Assembly: GCF_001411555.2 (NCBI RefSeq)
Contig: NC_049916.1
Coordinates: 21,483,558-21,547,557 of the forward strand
Reading direction: 5' to 3'
Length of the DNA: 64,000 nt
Source: Juglans regia
Taxonomy: Eukaryota; Streptophyta; Magnoliopsida; Fagales; Juglandaceae
In this document: positions 38,190 to 49,000 of the stretch, one piece after another
How positions within the stretch are numbered: the first letter of the stretch is position 1
Layout: each line of letters starts with the position of its first letter
Translations under genes and position numbers: made by a program
The notes under the pieces: generated by a model
Database searches by the model: none
What the model saw: the letters and a program-made list of their open reading frames with translations, nothing else
Told to the model about the DNA's origin: nothing

Positions 38190-39550
38190 AATTATCTATT
38201 TTATGTTAGTTTAAATCAATATTTAAACTTCTATCTTTAGATTAAATCTGAAAATTGAAGATGAAGAGTTGTAATTTAAAATCTATAAACCAATATTTTT
38301 TCCCACATTTTCTTTCTCTCTCTCTCATTCTTCACGCACGATTGTGGTATTACGTCGCATATTGGCATTCATACAGATGAACCCAAAAAGAAACAGAAAA
38401 ACAAAACAAACATGAAAAAAAAAAAAAAAAAAACTCTTTACTGTTCATTACTTTTACTGTTGATGAACAGTATAGGGATATGCGAAAAAAAACCACACAA
38501 CATCTTTACTGTTCATTACTGTTGATGAACAGTAATAGGATAGCCTCTTTTAAGATATAGACAGATATATATATATATAAATTGAAGTTAATTTTAAGTG
38601 TACGATAGAATATTTATATTTTAATTATTTATTTTATGTTAGTTTAAATCAATATTTAAACTTCTACCGTTAGATTAAATCTGAAGATTAAAGATAAATG
38701 GTTGAAATTTAAAATCCAAATACTAATATTTTTCCCCACTTTTCCTTTCTCCCTCTCTCTCATTCCCCACGCATGATTGTAGTATTACGTCGCACATTGG
38801 CATTCACACGGACAAACCATTAAAAAAAAATAAAAACCCTTTTTACTGTTTATTATTGTTGATAAACAGTAATAGGATATGAAAAAAAAAGTGAAAAAAA
38901 AAAGGTGAAAAAAAAAAACTTATTTACTGTTCATACTGTTCACATATAAATACTTGCGGAAAAAAACATGTGAAGAAAAAAAAAATCTATGTACTGTTCA
39001 TTACTGTTGATGAACAGTAAATTATCTATTTTATGTTAGCTTAAATCAATATTTAAACTTCTATCGTTAGACTAAATCTGAAGATTAAAGATGAATAGTT
39101 GAAATTTAAAATCCAAACACTAATATTTTCCCCACTTTTCCTTTCTCCCTCTCTCTCATTCCCCACGCATGATTGTAGTATTACGTCGCACATTAGCATT
39201 CACACAGACAAACCATTAAAAAAAAAACAGAAAAACAAAACAAATATTCGAGAAAAAAAATAAAAAAAATAAAAATCTTTTTTACTGTTTATTACTGTTG
39301 ATAAACAGTAATAGGTTATGTAAAAAAAAAGTGAAAAAAAAACTTATTTACTGTTCATACTGTTCACATATAAACACTTGTGAAAAAAAACACGTGAAGA
39401 TAGAAAAGAAAATATCTCTGTACTGTTTATTACTGTTCATCTTTTTTACTGTCTATTACTGATAAACAGTAATAAGATATGCAAAAAAAAAAACTTATTT
39501 ACTGTTTATACTGTTCACATATAAACACTTGCAAAAAAAACATGTGAAGA
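38190..39550. repeat. Tandem repeat array of about 0.4-kb units with ACTGTT hairpins
   Basis: Three direct copies of a segment starting near ATTTTATGTTAG(T/C)TTAAATC begin at about 38199, 38627 and 39020. Each contains TTCTCTC/CTCTCTCATTC and ATTACGTCGCA(C/T)ATT(G/A)GCAT. Between and after them lie A-rich spacers with repeated foldbacks of the form ACTGTTCATTACTGTTGATG...AACAGTA. At least six such hairpin motifs are visible (38439, 38505, 38845, 38990, 39278, 39436). The array has no coding sequence. Confidence 0.85.
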
Positions 39551-40339
39551 AAGAAAAAAAAAACATCTTTGTACTAATAATGAACAATATATATATAATA
39601 TGATTTTTAAGTAATAGGCTGATATATATTAAATACTTCTTAGTTAAGGAATGGTAGACTAGACTATATATGTAGGTATCCCGGGAATATTCAAACAAAT
39701 CTCCCGGTCAATAAGAAGACTGATCAAGTGGTCTTCGAAAAAGTGACTTTAAAATTGAGATGTAAACCTTTTCACACATGTATAGAACAGGTGGCGTTAC
39801 CATCTCACACGTTACACGTCACAAGCAACGAAGACCTTTGAAAATGGATGACCTCATCTGATAGTCTCTACTCTTACGTTTTCAAGGAAAGAGCTGTTCT
39901 TTTCGAGTACCTTTACAGCCACTCACAAATTAAGTTGACGAACAATGGTCAATCTAGGAAACGTGTAAGATAGTAAAAAGGCTTCGAACGAGTAGTAGTA
40001 GTACTACAACATATGTTGCATGTAAATTTCCTAAGAAACTCCATGCTTAATCGTACTTCCTCTTCTTTCTTCTTCTTCTTCTTCCTTCCAGCGACCTTCC
40101 TGCCCAGTGCCCAATTACAAGTACTCCAAACTCTTTAAATACTTCCCAGTTTGCCCATCAAGGTCTCCAAATTAAATTCACTTTGATGAGTTGATCACCT
40201 TTTGCTATCTAGCTATCTCTACTTTTTGATCTTTCTCTCTTCCCAGCTTCCAATCTTCTGCGTGTTCATGATCTTTATTAAAAGCATTAAATAATTCTCG
40301 TAGCTAGCTCAATATTCCTCCATCGACAAATCATTAATC
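39551..40339. promoter_or_regulatory. Upstream region of RING-H2 copy 2
   Basis: This holds the probable promoter and leader. There is a TTTAAATAC sequence near 40134-40142, TC-rich stretches (TTCTTCTTCTTCTTCTTCC near 40068-40086), and the leader ending CATTAATC before ATG 40340. The last bases are shared with copy 1, but there is extra sequence of about 40 bp between ATTAAAAGCATTAAAT and the ATG. No specific factor site is claimed. Confidence 0.35.
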
Positions 40340-40819
40340 ATGTTGGATCATGTCATTCAGATTGCTTCCCATTTGAAATGGGCATGCAACTACCTGCTTT
40401 ACCATTCTCTGATCTCCAAGCGTTTCCTGCAGCAGAATTATTCCATGCCAGAATATTATGATGATCATGAGATGATCATAGGTAGTACTGAAGAAGTAAG
40501 CAGAGTGGCCGAGAAGTACAGCTACATGAAGTACTGCAGGGAGGAGGGGTCGAAAGAAGAAGAAGTAGAATGCGCAGTGTGCCTGTGTAAGATTGAAGAA
40601 GGAGAAGAGATGAGAGAGTTGCGATGCGACCATCTCTTCCATAGAGAGTGTTTGGACAGATGGGTCGTTGGATACAATCACAAAACTTGTCCCCTTTGTC
40701 GCGGCTCACTCTTTCCTTCATCTACAACAGTACTCTCAGACCAGCTGGGGGTGGTACTTCTGCTCTTTAAATACTCTTCTTTCGGATCTGGAGACCGGGA
40801 AACATGGTGGCTACGTTAG
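40340..40819 (+). CDS. RING-H2 zinc-finger protein (probable E3 ubiquitin ligase), copy 2
   Basis: This is an intronless 159-residue protein, MLDHVIQIASHLKW... to TWWLR. Residues 1-30 are hydrophobic with basic residues and may associate with membranes. An acidic linker (residues 69-77) follows. The RING-H2 domain has ligands C78, C81, C96, H98, H101, C104, C117 and C120. The spacing between the sixth and seventh ligands is 12 residues, a little longer than the common 10. The class acts as single-subunit E3 ligases with an E2. It differs from copy 1 (31178-31660, minus strand) by about a dozen residues and short indels. Differences are mostly in the N-terminal and linker regions, while the RING itself is unchanged, suggesting it is under constraint. 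Confidence 0.88.
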   Translation: MLDHVIQIASHLKWACNYLLYHSLISKRFLQQNYSMPEYYDDHEMIIGSTEEVSRVAEKYSYMKYCREEGSKEEEVECAVCLCKIEEGEEMRELRCDHLFHRECLDRWVVGYNHKTCPLCRGSLFPSSTTVLSDQLGVVLLLFKYSSFGSGDRETWWLR

Positions 40820-41171
40820 CTTAATTCATCACTAGAACGCAAAAGCAGTGATGTTTACAGTTTTAAAATGTAGTTTCGCTTATGATGTTTAAACCTTACT
40901 TTTTTAAAAAAAATATAAATAAATAAACCTTACTCTTCTTCTTCTGTATTTAGCATTACTATTCCTTGTTCCTGTATTATTATTCACGATTAATCGATGG
41001 AAATGAATTGTGCTTTATTCCTTGTTCTTCTCTTTGGAAGCTACGCGTAACTATTAATAAGCCCAGCGGGTTTGCAAAATCAATATTTAGCCCAAAGGGC
41101 CAATAATCAATATAAAGCCATAGCTCAGACAAAGTTAGGCCTAAGAAATATCTCAACAGACCTGTTTCGGC

Positions 41172-41363
41172 TGCATTTGGATGTTAAATTGAATTGAATT
41201 GAGTTGAGTTAAGTTAAGATGATAAAATATTATTATAATATTATTTTTTAATATTATTATTATTTTAAAATTTAAAAAAATTAAATTATTTATTATATTT
41301 TATGTTGAGATTTGAAAAAGTTGTAATGATAAGTTGAGGTGAGTTTGATAACCAAACGTAGAC
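41172..41363. mobile_element. MITE-like AT-rich element, copy A
   Basis: It runs from ATTTGGATGTTAAATTGAATTG to GAGGTGAGTTTGATAACCAAAC. The ends are inverted (TTTGG and CCAAAC). An inverted relative lies at 42746-42940, and shorter relatives lie near 52620-52760. The family is non-coding and common around the genes here. Confidence 0.6.
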
Positions 41364-41521
41364 AGTTGCATGAGATCAGTCAGGAATGTGTCCCATGCAA
41401 TTTTAAATTCCGTGGAAATTATCACTATAGTCTACAATAGGCACCGACATTTATTTTACAGGTGCGGGTGATTGTAGAATGGAGGTTGCAAGGCTTGAAA
41501 AGTTACACCAATATTTTAGAA

Positions 41522-41697
41522 GAGAAATGTTACATTCATAAATATATTTCACAAAAATAAACTTATAAATTAGTATAATTTTATATAATATATTATGTCT
41601 ATTTTATAATCTAACGTTCCACATCAAATCACATCAGTTTATAGATTTACTTTTTATAAAATATTTTTGTAGATAAAGTAATTCTCATTTCAGAATA
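41522..41697. mobile_element. Short MITE-like foldback element
   Basis: It starts GAGAAATGTTACATTCATAA and ends in sequence whose complement is GAGAATTACTTTATCTACAA. The interior contains CACATCAAATCACATCAGTT. A related fragment is at about 63580-63670 (TACACAAAAATAAATCTACA). No target duplication was verified. Confidence 0.5.
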
Positions 41698-42745
41698 GAG
41701 ATATTATATTTGTAGACATATGCATTCACATAACTTATATATTATATAAGAATAAATATATTCATCAACCTGTTACCAAATCTCACACCCTAAGTGTCAA
41801 ATCGGGTTCATTAAAGTGAATTGGTTCTCTCAGTCCATCCCCCCAAAGCACGAAAGCATGATTTCCCCCGCCCTTAAGAAATTATACCCTAGGTGGAGGA
41901 GCTGAGCTCGGAAACAGTGCCTCTCGATGGTGCAGGGGATAGAGGCAGCAGCTGACTGGGCTTCACAGTATGTTGCCATGTAGTGGCTCGCGGCGGCTGT
42001 GGGGGTGGTTAAGGGTGGCGTTGACAGAGAGGAAAAGAGGGGGTGAGACTTAGGGAGGAGGGTTGGGTGAAGGATGACGTCATGGCGTGGAGTGGTGGCT
42101 CGAGGTGGCCTTGCAGTGGTGTTGCGCTGTGGAGGAAGGCGGCGCATGGTGGAGGTACACGGATATGCTGTGATCGAAGAGGGAGAGGGGGAGAGAGAGA
42201 GAGTCAGTGAGAGGGTGAGGGGGAAAAGACCCATGGTGGCTCGACGACAAGGGGAGACGTCCGCAATGGTGTAGCTGGTGGCATTGGACGGTTTTATGGA
42301 GAGAAATCGAGGAAAATGGAGAGAGAAGTTTCGAGCGTGGGCTAGGAAGGAGATGTGGGAGGAAGGGGATTAGAGGTGGAGGGGGTTGGCAACGACGATG
42401 GCTATATGAAAGATATTCATCTAGCCGCCACATTAATCATAAGGAAAAAAAAAATAACTTAACTGCTTTCGACATCAATAAATGCTACAAGTAGAATTTA
42501 TTATATAATTATAATAAATTATATAACAAGTGTTATATAATAAAATAATGTTAAATACAATTATATAATGTGTAAATTTTATGGACTAATTTTGAAAAAA
42601 AAAATCACCATAAAAAATAATTGTTCACATAAATTTTAAATTTATTTACTTTATTTACTTTTTAAAAAAAGTACACGAAATTTTCATACGCAAGTATCAT
42701 TTATCTGCACGGTATAGTGACGACCGGTCTTGCAAGGGGCAGAAT

Positions 42746-42942
42746 CTTAGTGAGTTTGATTATCAAATTCGTCTCAATTCATCATTATAAATTTTTTAAA
42801 TTTTAATATAAAATATAATAAATAATTTAATTTTTTTAAATCTTAAAATAATAATAATATTAAAAAATAATATTTTAACAATATTTTATTATCTCAATTC
42901 AATTCAACTCAACTCATTTCAACGTCCAAATACAACTCTAAC
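42746..42942. mobile_element. MITE-like AT-rich element, copy B (inverted relative of copy A)
   Basis: The order TTGATTATCAAATTCG ... CTCAACTCATTTCAACGTCC is the reverse of copy A at 41172-41363, including the central AATATTATTTTTTAATATT-like core. It lies just upstream of the HD-domain gene. Confidence 0.6.
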
Positions 42943-43084
42943 GTGATATTGAACCATTAACCACACGTTGTCACGCATGCATTGCTCACTGGCACGTGTA
43001 TAGTATGTACTTCTCCGAATGCTTAAAACAAAAATAATAACGAAAAACCACCGCAACTGGTCGTTTGTTCCGGTCTCTGCATCG

Positions 43085-46000
43085 ATGGCTGTGAATCCCT
43101 CGACGCGCTGCCCGCCCCCGCTGCACTGGCGGCCTCTTCCTTCTCGCCCGAATCTCGCTTTCTTCAACAGGAGCTCGTCTCCGGGACCCGGTTTTTTCAA
43201 CGAGGCCCCTTCTCCGAGGCTCGTATCCGTTCGTTCCCACAAGCCTGGTCCAGACGGGTTCGGGGCCAAGAGACCGCTGGATTTGCAGGAGTCCGAAGCT
43301 CCGATCGGATCTTCGGCTTCGCACTCTTCTTCGTCTGCGATTGATTTTCTTACATTGTGCCATCGCCTTAAGGTATGGCGAGAAATAGAAAAATATTTAC
43401 ATTCTTCCTGTTTGGTTGTCTGGAAAACCTTCTAAAAAAATGATAGTCATTCGCATTTGACGGTAATCTTCTTACGATTCCTAGTGATGGAAAGTTTCAC
43501 TGCAGTTGATATATATTGATCTCTAATAGAAGTGGAAGTGTTAATTACTCTTCAGCAAAATGAAGAAGTGGAAATTTTAGTCTTTCGGCGTCATCTATTA
43601 AACTTAAAAAATGAAGTCTATCTTTGGAGATATCTAGAGACTGGACCATTGCCAAAGTTTATTGGCGGCTTAGGTTTTAGTAGCATGTTCTCATCCATAG
43701 TTTGCTTGGAGAATCCCCGCCAAATTCCACTTAGGTTTTTAGCAGGAATTTCGATGGGTACGTAGATATACTGGTACTTGTGGTTTCAAAGGTGGAGGTC
43801 CGGGCTTCGACCTGTTATGGGTGAGGATTTGTGGTGTTCAGGGTTATTCTATCTTAATCGGACCAAATGGGTGGTGATCGAGTTCATGCATTGTATTCAT
43901 GAACGAAGTTTCTCTGATTTTGAAGGACATGCAATTATAACTGCATATACATTAGTTACGAATTTAAAAAGTATAGAAATAAATTAAAAAAATCCCTATA
44001 AATAAATTAAAATAGACCTGCAGTATGTGTTAAGGATTTGGAAGACTGGATTTACTCCATTTGTGTCTCTCTCTTGTAGACCACAAAAAGGAAAGGATGG
44101 ATCAATCATGGGATAAAGGGTCCCGAGTCAATTGCTGACCATATGTACCGCATGGCTGTGATGGCTTTGATTGCTGGTGACCTTCCTGGTGTGAATAGGG
44201 AAAGGTTAGACGTCATCATATTATATGAAGGCTTGTGCTTGTATATTTTGCATAAAATTTCAACGCTGTGTCGCCATGACATGTTTCTCTGATTTTAACT
44301 AAAATTTATTGATTTATCTGTCACATTTGTTCTCTCCATATATATATATATTTTAATATGATTATGTATAGCTAGCACAAGTAGATGGTGTTTCCTGGAT
44401 ATGTATATGATAGACTGCAACAATGCCTTGAAATGATTATGCTTTTATGCATTATGTATATAAATTACATAAATCAGTATTCCAATGTATTGGTAACTAG
44501 CCAGATTTGTGTGATTTGGCTTAATACAAGTTTGAGCATGGATTCTGCTAACATATTTTTTGCTGTTTTTTGAGGATCCAATAAGGTTAATCTAGGAGTG
44601 TAACTTTCCTAGTGTTGATGGCCCCTTTGGCTAGTTGGTTGGTACATCTTCAATATGCTAGTCATGATTTGTTGAAATGATGTGTCCTTTAGATATGATC
44701 TAAAAGGGAAATTATACTTCAACCTCTCAAACCACCAGAATTTTGCAATATAACTTCCAATGTTGTCACTTAAGCCCTCAATTCGAAACATAGGTTGCAA
44801 TGTTCACCATCCTGTTAGATTCAACCATTAAGATTGTGGCACGTCATTTATTTTTCTCCATCTTAATTATCATATCTTCACGAGGTTGAAAATTATAACT
44901 TCTATTTTGTATTGGGGGTCATGTGACAACTCTGTTAGTTTAGAGGTTAAATTGTAAAATAAAATATATTCTCGGGGTGCGGGGGTTTAAGTGTAATTTC
45001 TCCAATTTAGAAAGATGAGAATATAGATATTCTATAGTTTCATACAAATGAGAAAACTTCTCTATCAGAATTGTGTTAGACCTTTATGGATGACTGGTGC
45101 TTCAGCAATTATGTTCCTCATTTTCTAATGGGATACTTGGGGTGAGGTAGGTAATAGTACCAACCATTAATGGTTCCCATGCTCCTGTAAATATTACTGT
45201 GGGTTTGATGGTATATGGAAAACATGCCAAGTTCCAATCATACAAACTAATATAAATAGGAGTTTACTTTTTTGGTCCTCATGCCCAGCCATTAATGGTT
45301 CAGTTAAGCCCTACCCAGCCTACTTGGGAACACAACTATTCTTAGATGTTCTCAGACTACTTCACTACTATCCACAAATTATTCACTATTATATATAAAT
45401 TATTTCATTACTATTCACAGATTATCTAAGATACTCTTAGTATCCAAACATAGACAGTCTTACAACAAGTTTGATGTTCCATGATAATGATCAACATGCC
45501 AAGTGCCAATCTTATAAACTAATATAAGTGGAAATTCACTTTTTGTGGTTCTTATACCCAGGACATGCAAGATTGTTTAGGCTATATGTTGTAATTAAGA
45601 AAACAATAGAGTTTAACAAAAATTGTATCCCTCCAACAGAAATGTTTGGTGCCTGAAACTTTTAGTTTATGGCTTATATCAATCGACACCAATGGCCTAT
45701 GTTTGTTTGATTTCTAAAAATATGCAATTGTTATTCTACCTCAAGGAAGGTTTGAAAGAGTATTATTATGGTAATTTTTTTGCTTCTATAATACCCTAGA
45801 TTGTGTGAAGGAAGGTGGTGAATAAGATCCCACATTGCTTGGGAGGGAGAAGTTCAAGCCCTTTATAATGATCCCAAAGGGTTCCAATTATAACATTGAC
45901 CAGTTCTTCTCAAATATGGGTCCAAATGTGGCTTGGGCGTTCCTTGAGTCGTTCCAAATGGTATCATACCTAATTCCAACCAAAAGTATGGGACTTGAGC

Positions 46001-49000
46001 CGTGTCACCTATGAGAGAATAGCCTAATGAGGACGTCGGGGATTTACGGGAGAGATTGTAATAAATCGGATTGCATAAAGGAAGGTGGTAAATAGGATCT
46101 CACATTGCTAGTAAAGGAGAAGTTCAAGCCCTTTATAATGATTCCAAGGAATTCAATTGTATTATTGACTAATTCTTTTCAAGTATGGGCCCAAATGTGT
46201 TCTGGGCCTTCCTTGGGTCGGTACAACTTGATTCCATAATTGGAGGCTAAACTGTATGGTGCATGTCACCTTTTTGCTATGGAAACCATAGTCATAGAGT
46301 TATCTGAATCTTGAGGTTTGAGAATATCTTTCATGTTTATTATGTTTCTGATTGTCCTCAAAGTTGAAAACAATCTTCACACACCTTTCTAGATGTGCAT
46401 CCTAATGTTTCAATTTCATGGTCTATATATTTAATGACTACCTGATGAAACGATTGTTTCATTTTTGTTGTTAAAGTATAGCCCTTAGCTGTGCCTTGCT
46501 TCAGGTGGCAAGGGGACGGGTGGGATGGGGTTTGGTTGGCCAAAGGTTGAACTCATGCCAATCAGAATGAAAATAAAAATAAAAATAAATAGCATATGTT
46601 CGGTTCTCCTTTCCAGTTAGTAAAATTTAAGGATAGTTTAAGTTTTCAAATTTTATGCAATATTTAAGACCAATGTGGTAGGTGGCTTCAAGGACTTTCC
46701 ACTGTTGTTCTAAATAAATATCATCTGTTCCAAAAAGTTGTTTGTTTTTATATTTTGAATCAATATATCGTTCAATTTTTACTGTTTACTTGTTACTGCT
46801 CATTCAATTTTTTTTTTTTTTACCAATAAAAAAAACTTGTAGAGTAGCATAAACAGATAACTAGTTTAATCTACAGGTGCTTTTGTTACAGTTTAAAAGT
46901 AAATTCAGATCAATATGTTTACTATAGATAGTGCCTGGATAGAATCCCTGCACAGACGTCTACTAGACAGTTACTTGAAGTGTGGTCTAGGTGGTTGCAG
47001 TTAGTTTCCCCAAGTCTATTTTATTTGATATTCTTTGTTTACTTGCCCCTTTTCCCGTATTCTGTTTTCTTGTTACTTTTGGTAATTTCCCTGTTTGTTG
47101 TCTGTTTAACTCTTTTGTCTTGTCCTTATACAGGTGTATTAAGATAGCAATTGTGCATGATATTGCAGAAGGTATTATCTTGACTCCTTTTCCTTTACTA
47201 TCATTGTATAATCATAATTGAAATCTTATAGGATTAGATTTCATGAAAGTAGCTTTTGTAGCTTTTTTGTGTGAAATTGGACCCATACTACGTTCACAAG
47301 AGTTATAAGGCCTGCCAAATGCTTTTTGACCAGTGGTGTTTGCTCCCACATACATAATGGGTGGAGAATCAGGTCATGGGTTCAGTCCCCTAAGCATACA
47401 TATTATTGTTTACCTTTAAGAAAAAAAAAAACTTTTTTGATATTGCTATTCAGGCCATGGTCCTCCATGCAAGGCACATTTTTTGTGCGAGTTTAAATAG
47501 GATACTGCAGGATAAATGAGATATAATCGATCTGGTGTTGAGGTATTTGTCTTTCTTTTTTAAAAGGCAATTTAACCCTTAACTCAGAAGCCTTTCACAC
47601 CATTTCCTACCATATAGACCAGTCCAAAATCTTGTCTTATTATTTTGACATTTTTCAGCGATTAGAATTATTTGATATAATTTCATTTTGAAGATTTCTC
47701 TGTAACAACTTAAAAGAAAGCCCAACTGATTCTCCAAAATGACTACTCAAGGTCATGATTGGAACTCTTTGGAATCTTAGAAAGCCTAGTTCCACCTAGT
47801 CCTACATTGGACCTTTATCGTACTCATTCACCTATCATACTTCTCCCACCCACCCAAAGTGAGGCTTAGTAATTGGCATCACAATTTTCCCACTCAAATT
47901 CATGGTACCCTTGTGAAGGCCCATATCATGTTGAATGTCTCAGCACCACACGGTATTGCTAGATTGGCTCTGAATACATTTGTAATGAACCAAGGAAAGC
48001 CCAAGCCATATGTGATCCTATACTCCTAAAGGATTAATCAAGGGTACAATTGACGCACCTTGAAATTATTATAAGGGGCAAGAATCTTCCCTCTCAAGCA
48101 AAGTGGAATCTCATTTACTACCCTCTCATATTAAATTCGAGATATTACAATCTCCCCCCTTAAATCCCTGACGTACTCGTCAGGCTGGAGAGGGTTTTTT
48201 CACTTTATATATAAAAAATAATGTATATAATATTAATTAAAAGAGATGCGGGTGGGCGGGTGGGGCTCCCCACCTGTCACCCTCCCCCACATCTCTCAAA
48301 ACAGATAGAATCTGCTTGCCTGCCCGTGACCAGCGGGGAGCAGGCAGGGTGCCGGGTAGGCTTGATACGGGTGCCCGCCCAACACCCCTACACCACACTA
48401 TAAGTCATATCAGAATATGTTCCTAGAACCATCACCCACCTCAAGCCTAATGTGATTAGAAAAACATTTTCTGCAAGGCCTCTATCTCTTGCTGATAATG
48501 TCAAAGTCCCTTCACTAAAAAGGCACAGTTGAACAAAAGCAATTTATAAACTCTTAAACCTCCCCAAAAAAATAAAAAAGAGCACATCTTGACATTGTTT
48601 ACTTGTGGAAAATTTGAACTCTTTCACCCAACCCTCTTCATCTTGGATTGCCCCACAAAATATTACGGTATTATTTGCAAACAAACAATGGGAAATGTTG
48701 AGCAGGCCTAGCTTACTGAGAGCCTCCAACATAAGAATGAAAAGTAATGGAGACAATGAATCATCTTATCTCAAATTATGATAGCTATTGAAGAAGCCAC
48801 CAGGAGTAGCATTCACTAATATAGAAAGCGCACCAATGGTATACAATGCATCATCCATGATCATCATTTCTTCCTAGAACTTCATCTCCCAAGCAATAGT
48901 AAAGAAACTCCCAATTAACATTACCGTAGGCCCTCTAAATATTTAATTCTCAAAGCACCTCTGGCTCATCGTAGGCGAGTCTACTATCCAGACATTCATT

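Larger units (their letters stand above)
40820..43084. other. Intergenic DNA between RING-H2 copy 2 and the HD-domain gene
   Basis: It holds several non-coding foldback elements listed separately and a GC-rich G/A-rich block (about 41870-42430). The open frames of that block (both strands) are low-complexity and match no family. The sequence just before 43085 is the probable leader of the HD-domain gene. Confidence 0.45.

Noticed and set aside
41830..42433. Two overlapping frames on the minus strand with Pro/Ser/His-rich translations
   Set aside because: Low-complexity translation of a G/A-rich block; no start context or homology supports a gene.
48221..48403. Open frame with PTCHPPPHLSK-like text
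   Set aside because: It lies within GC-rich repeat DNA in an intron and shows no domain.
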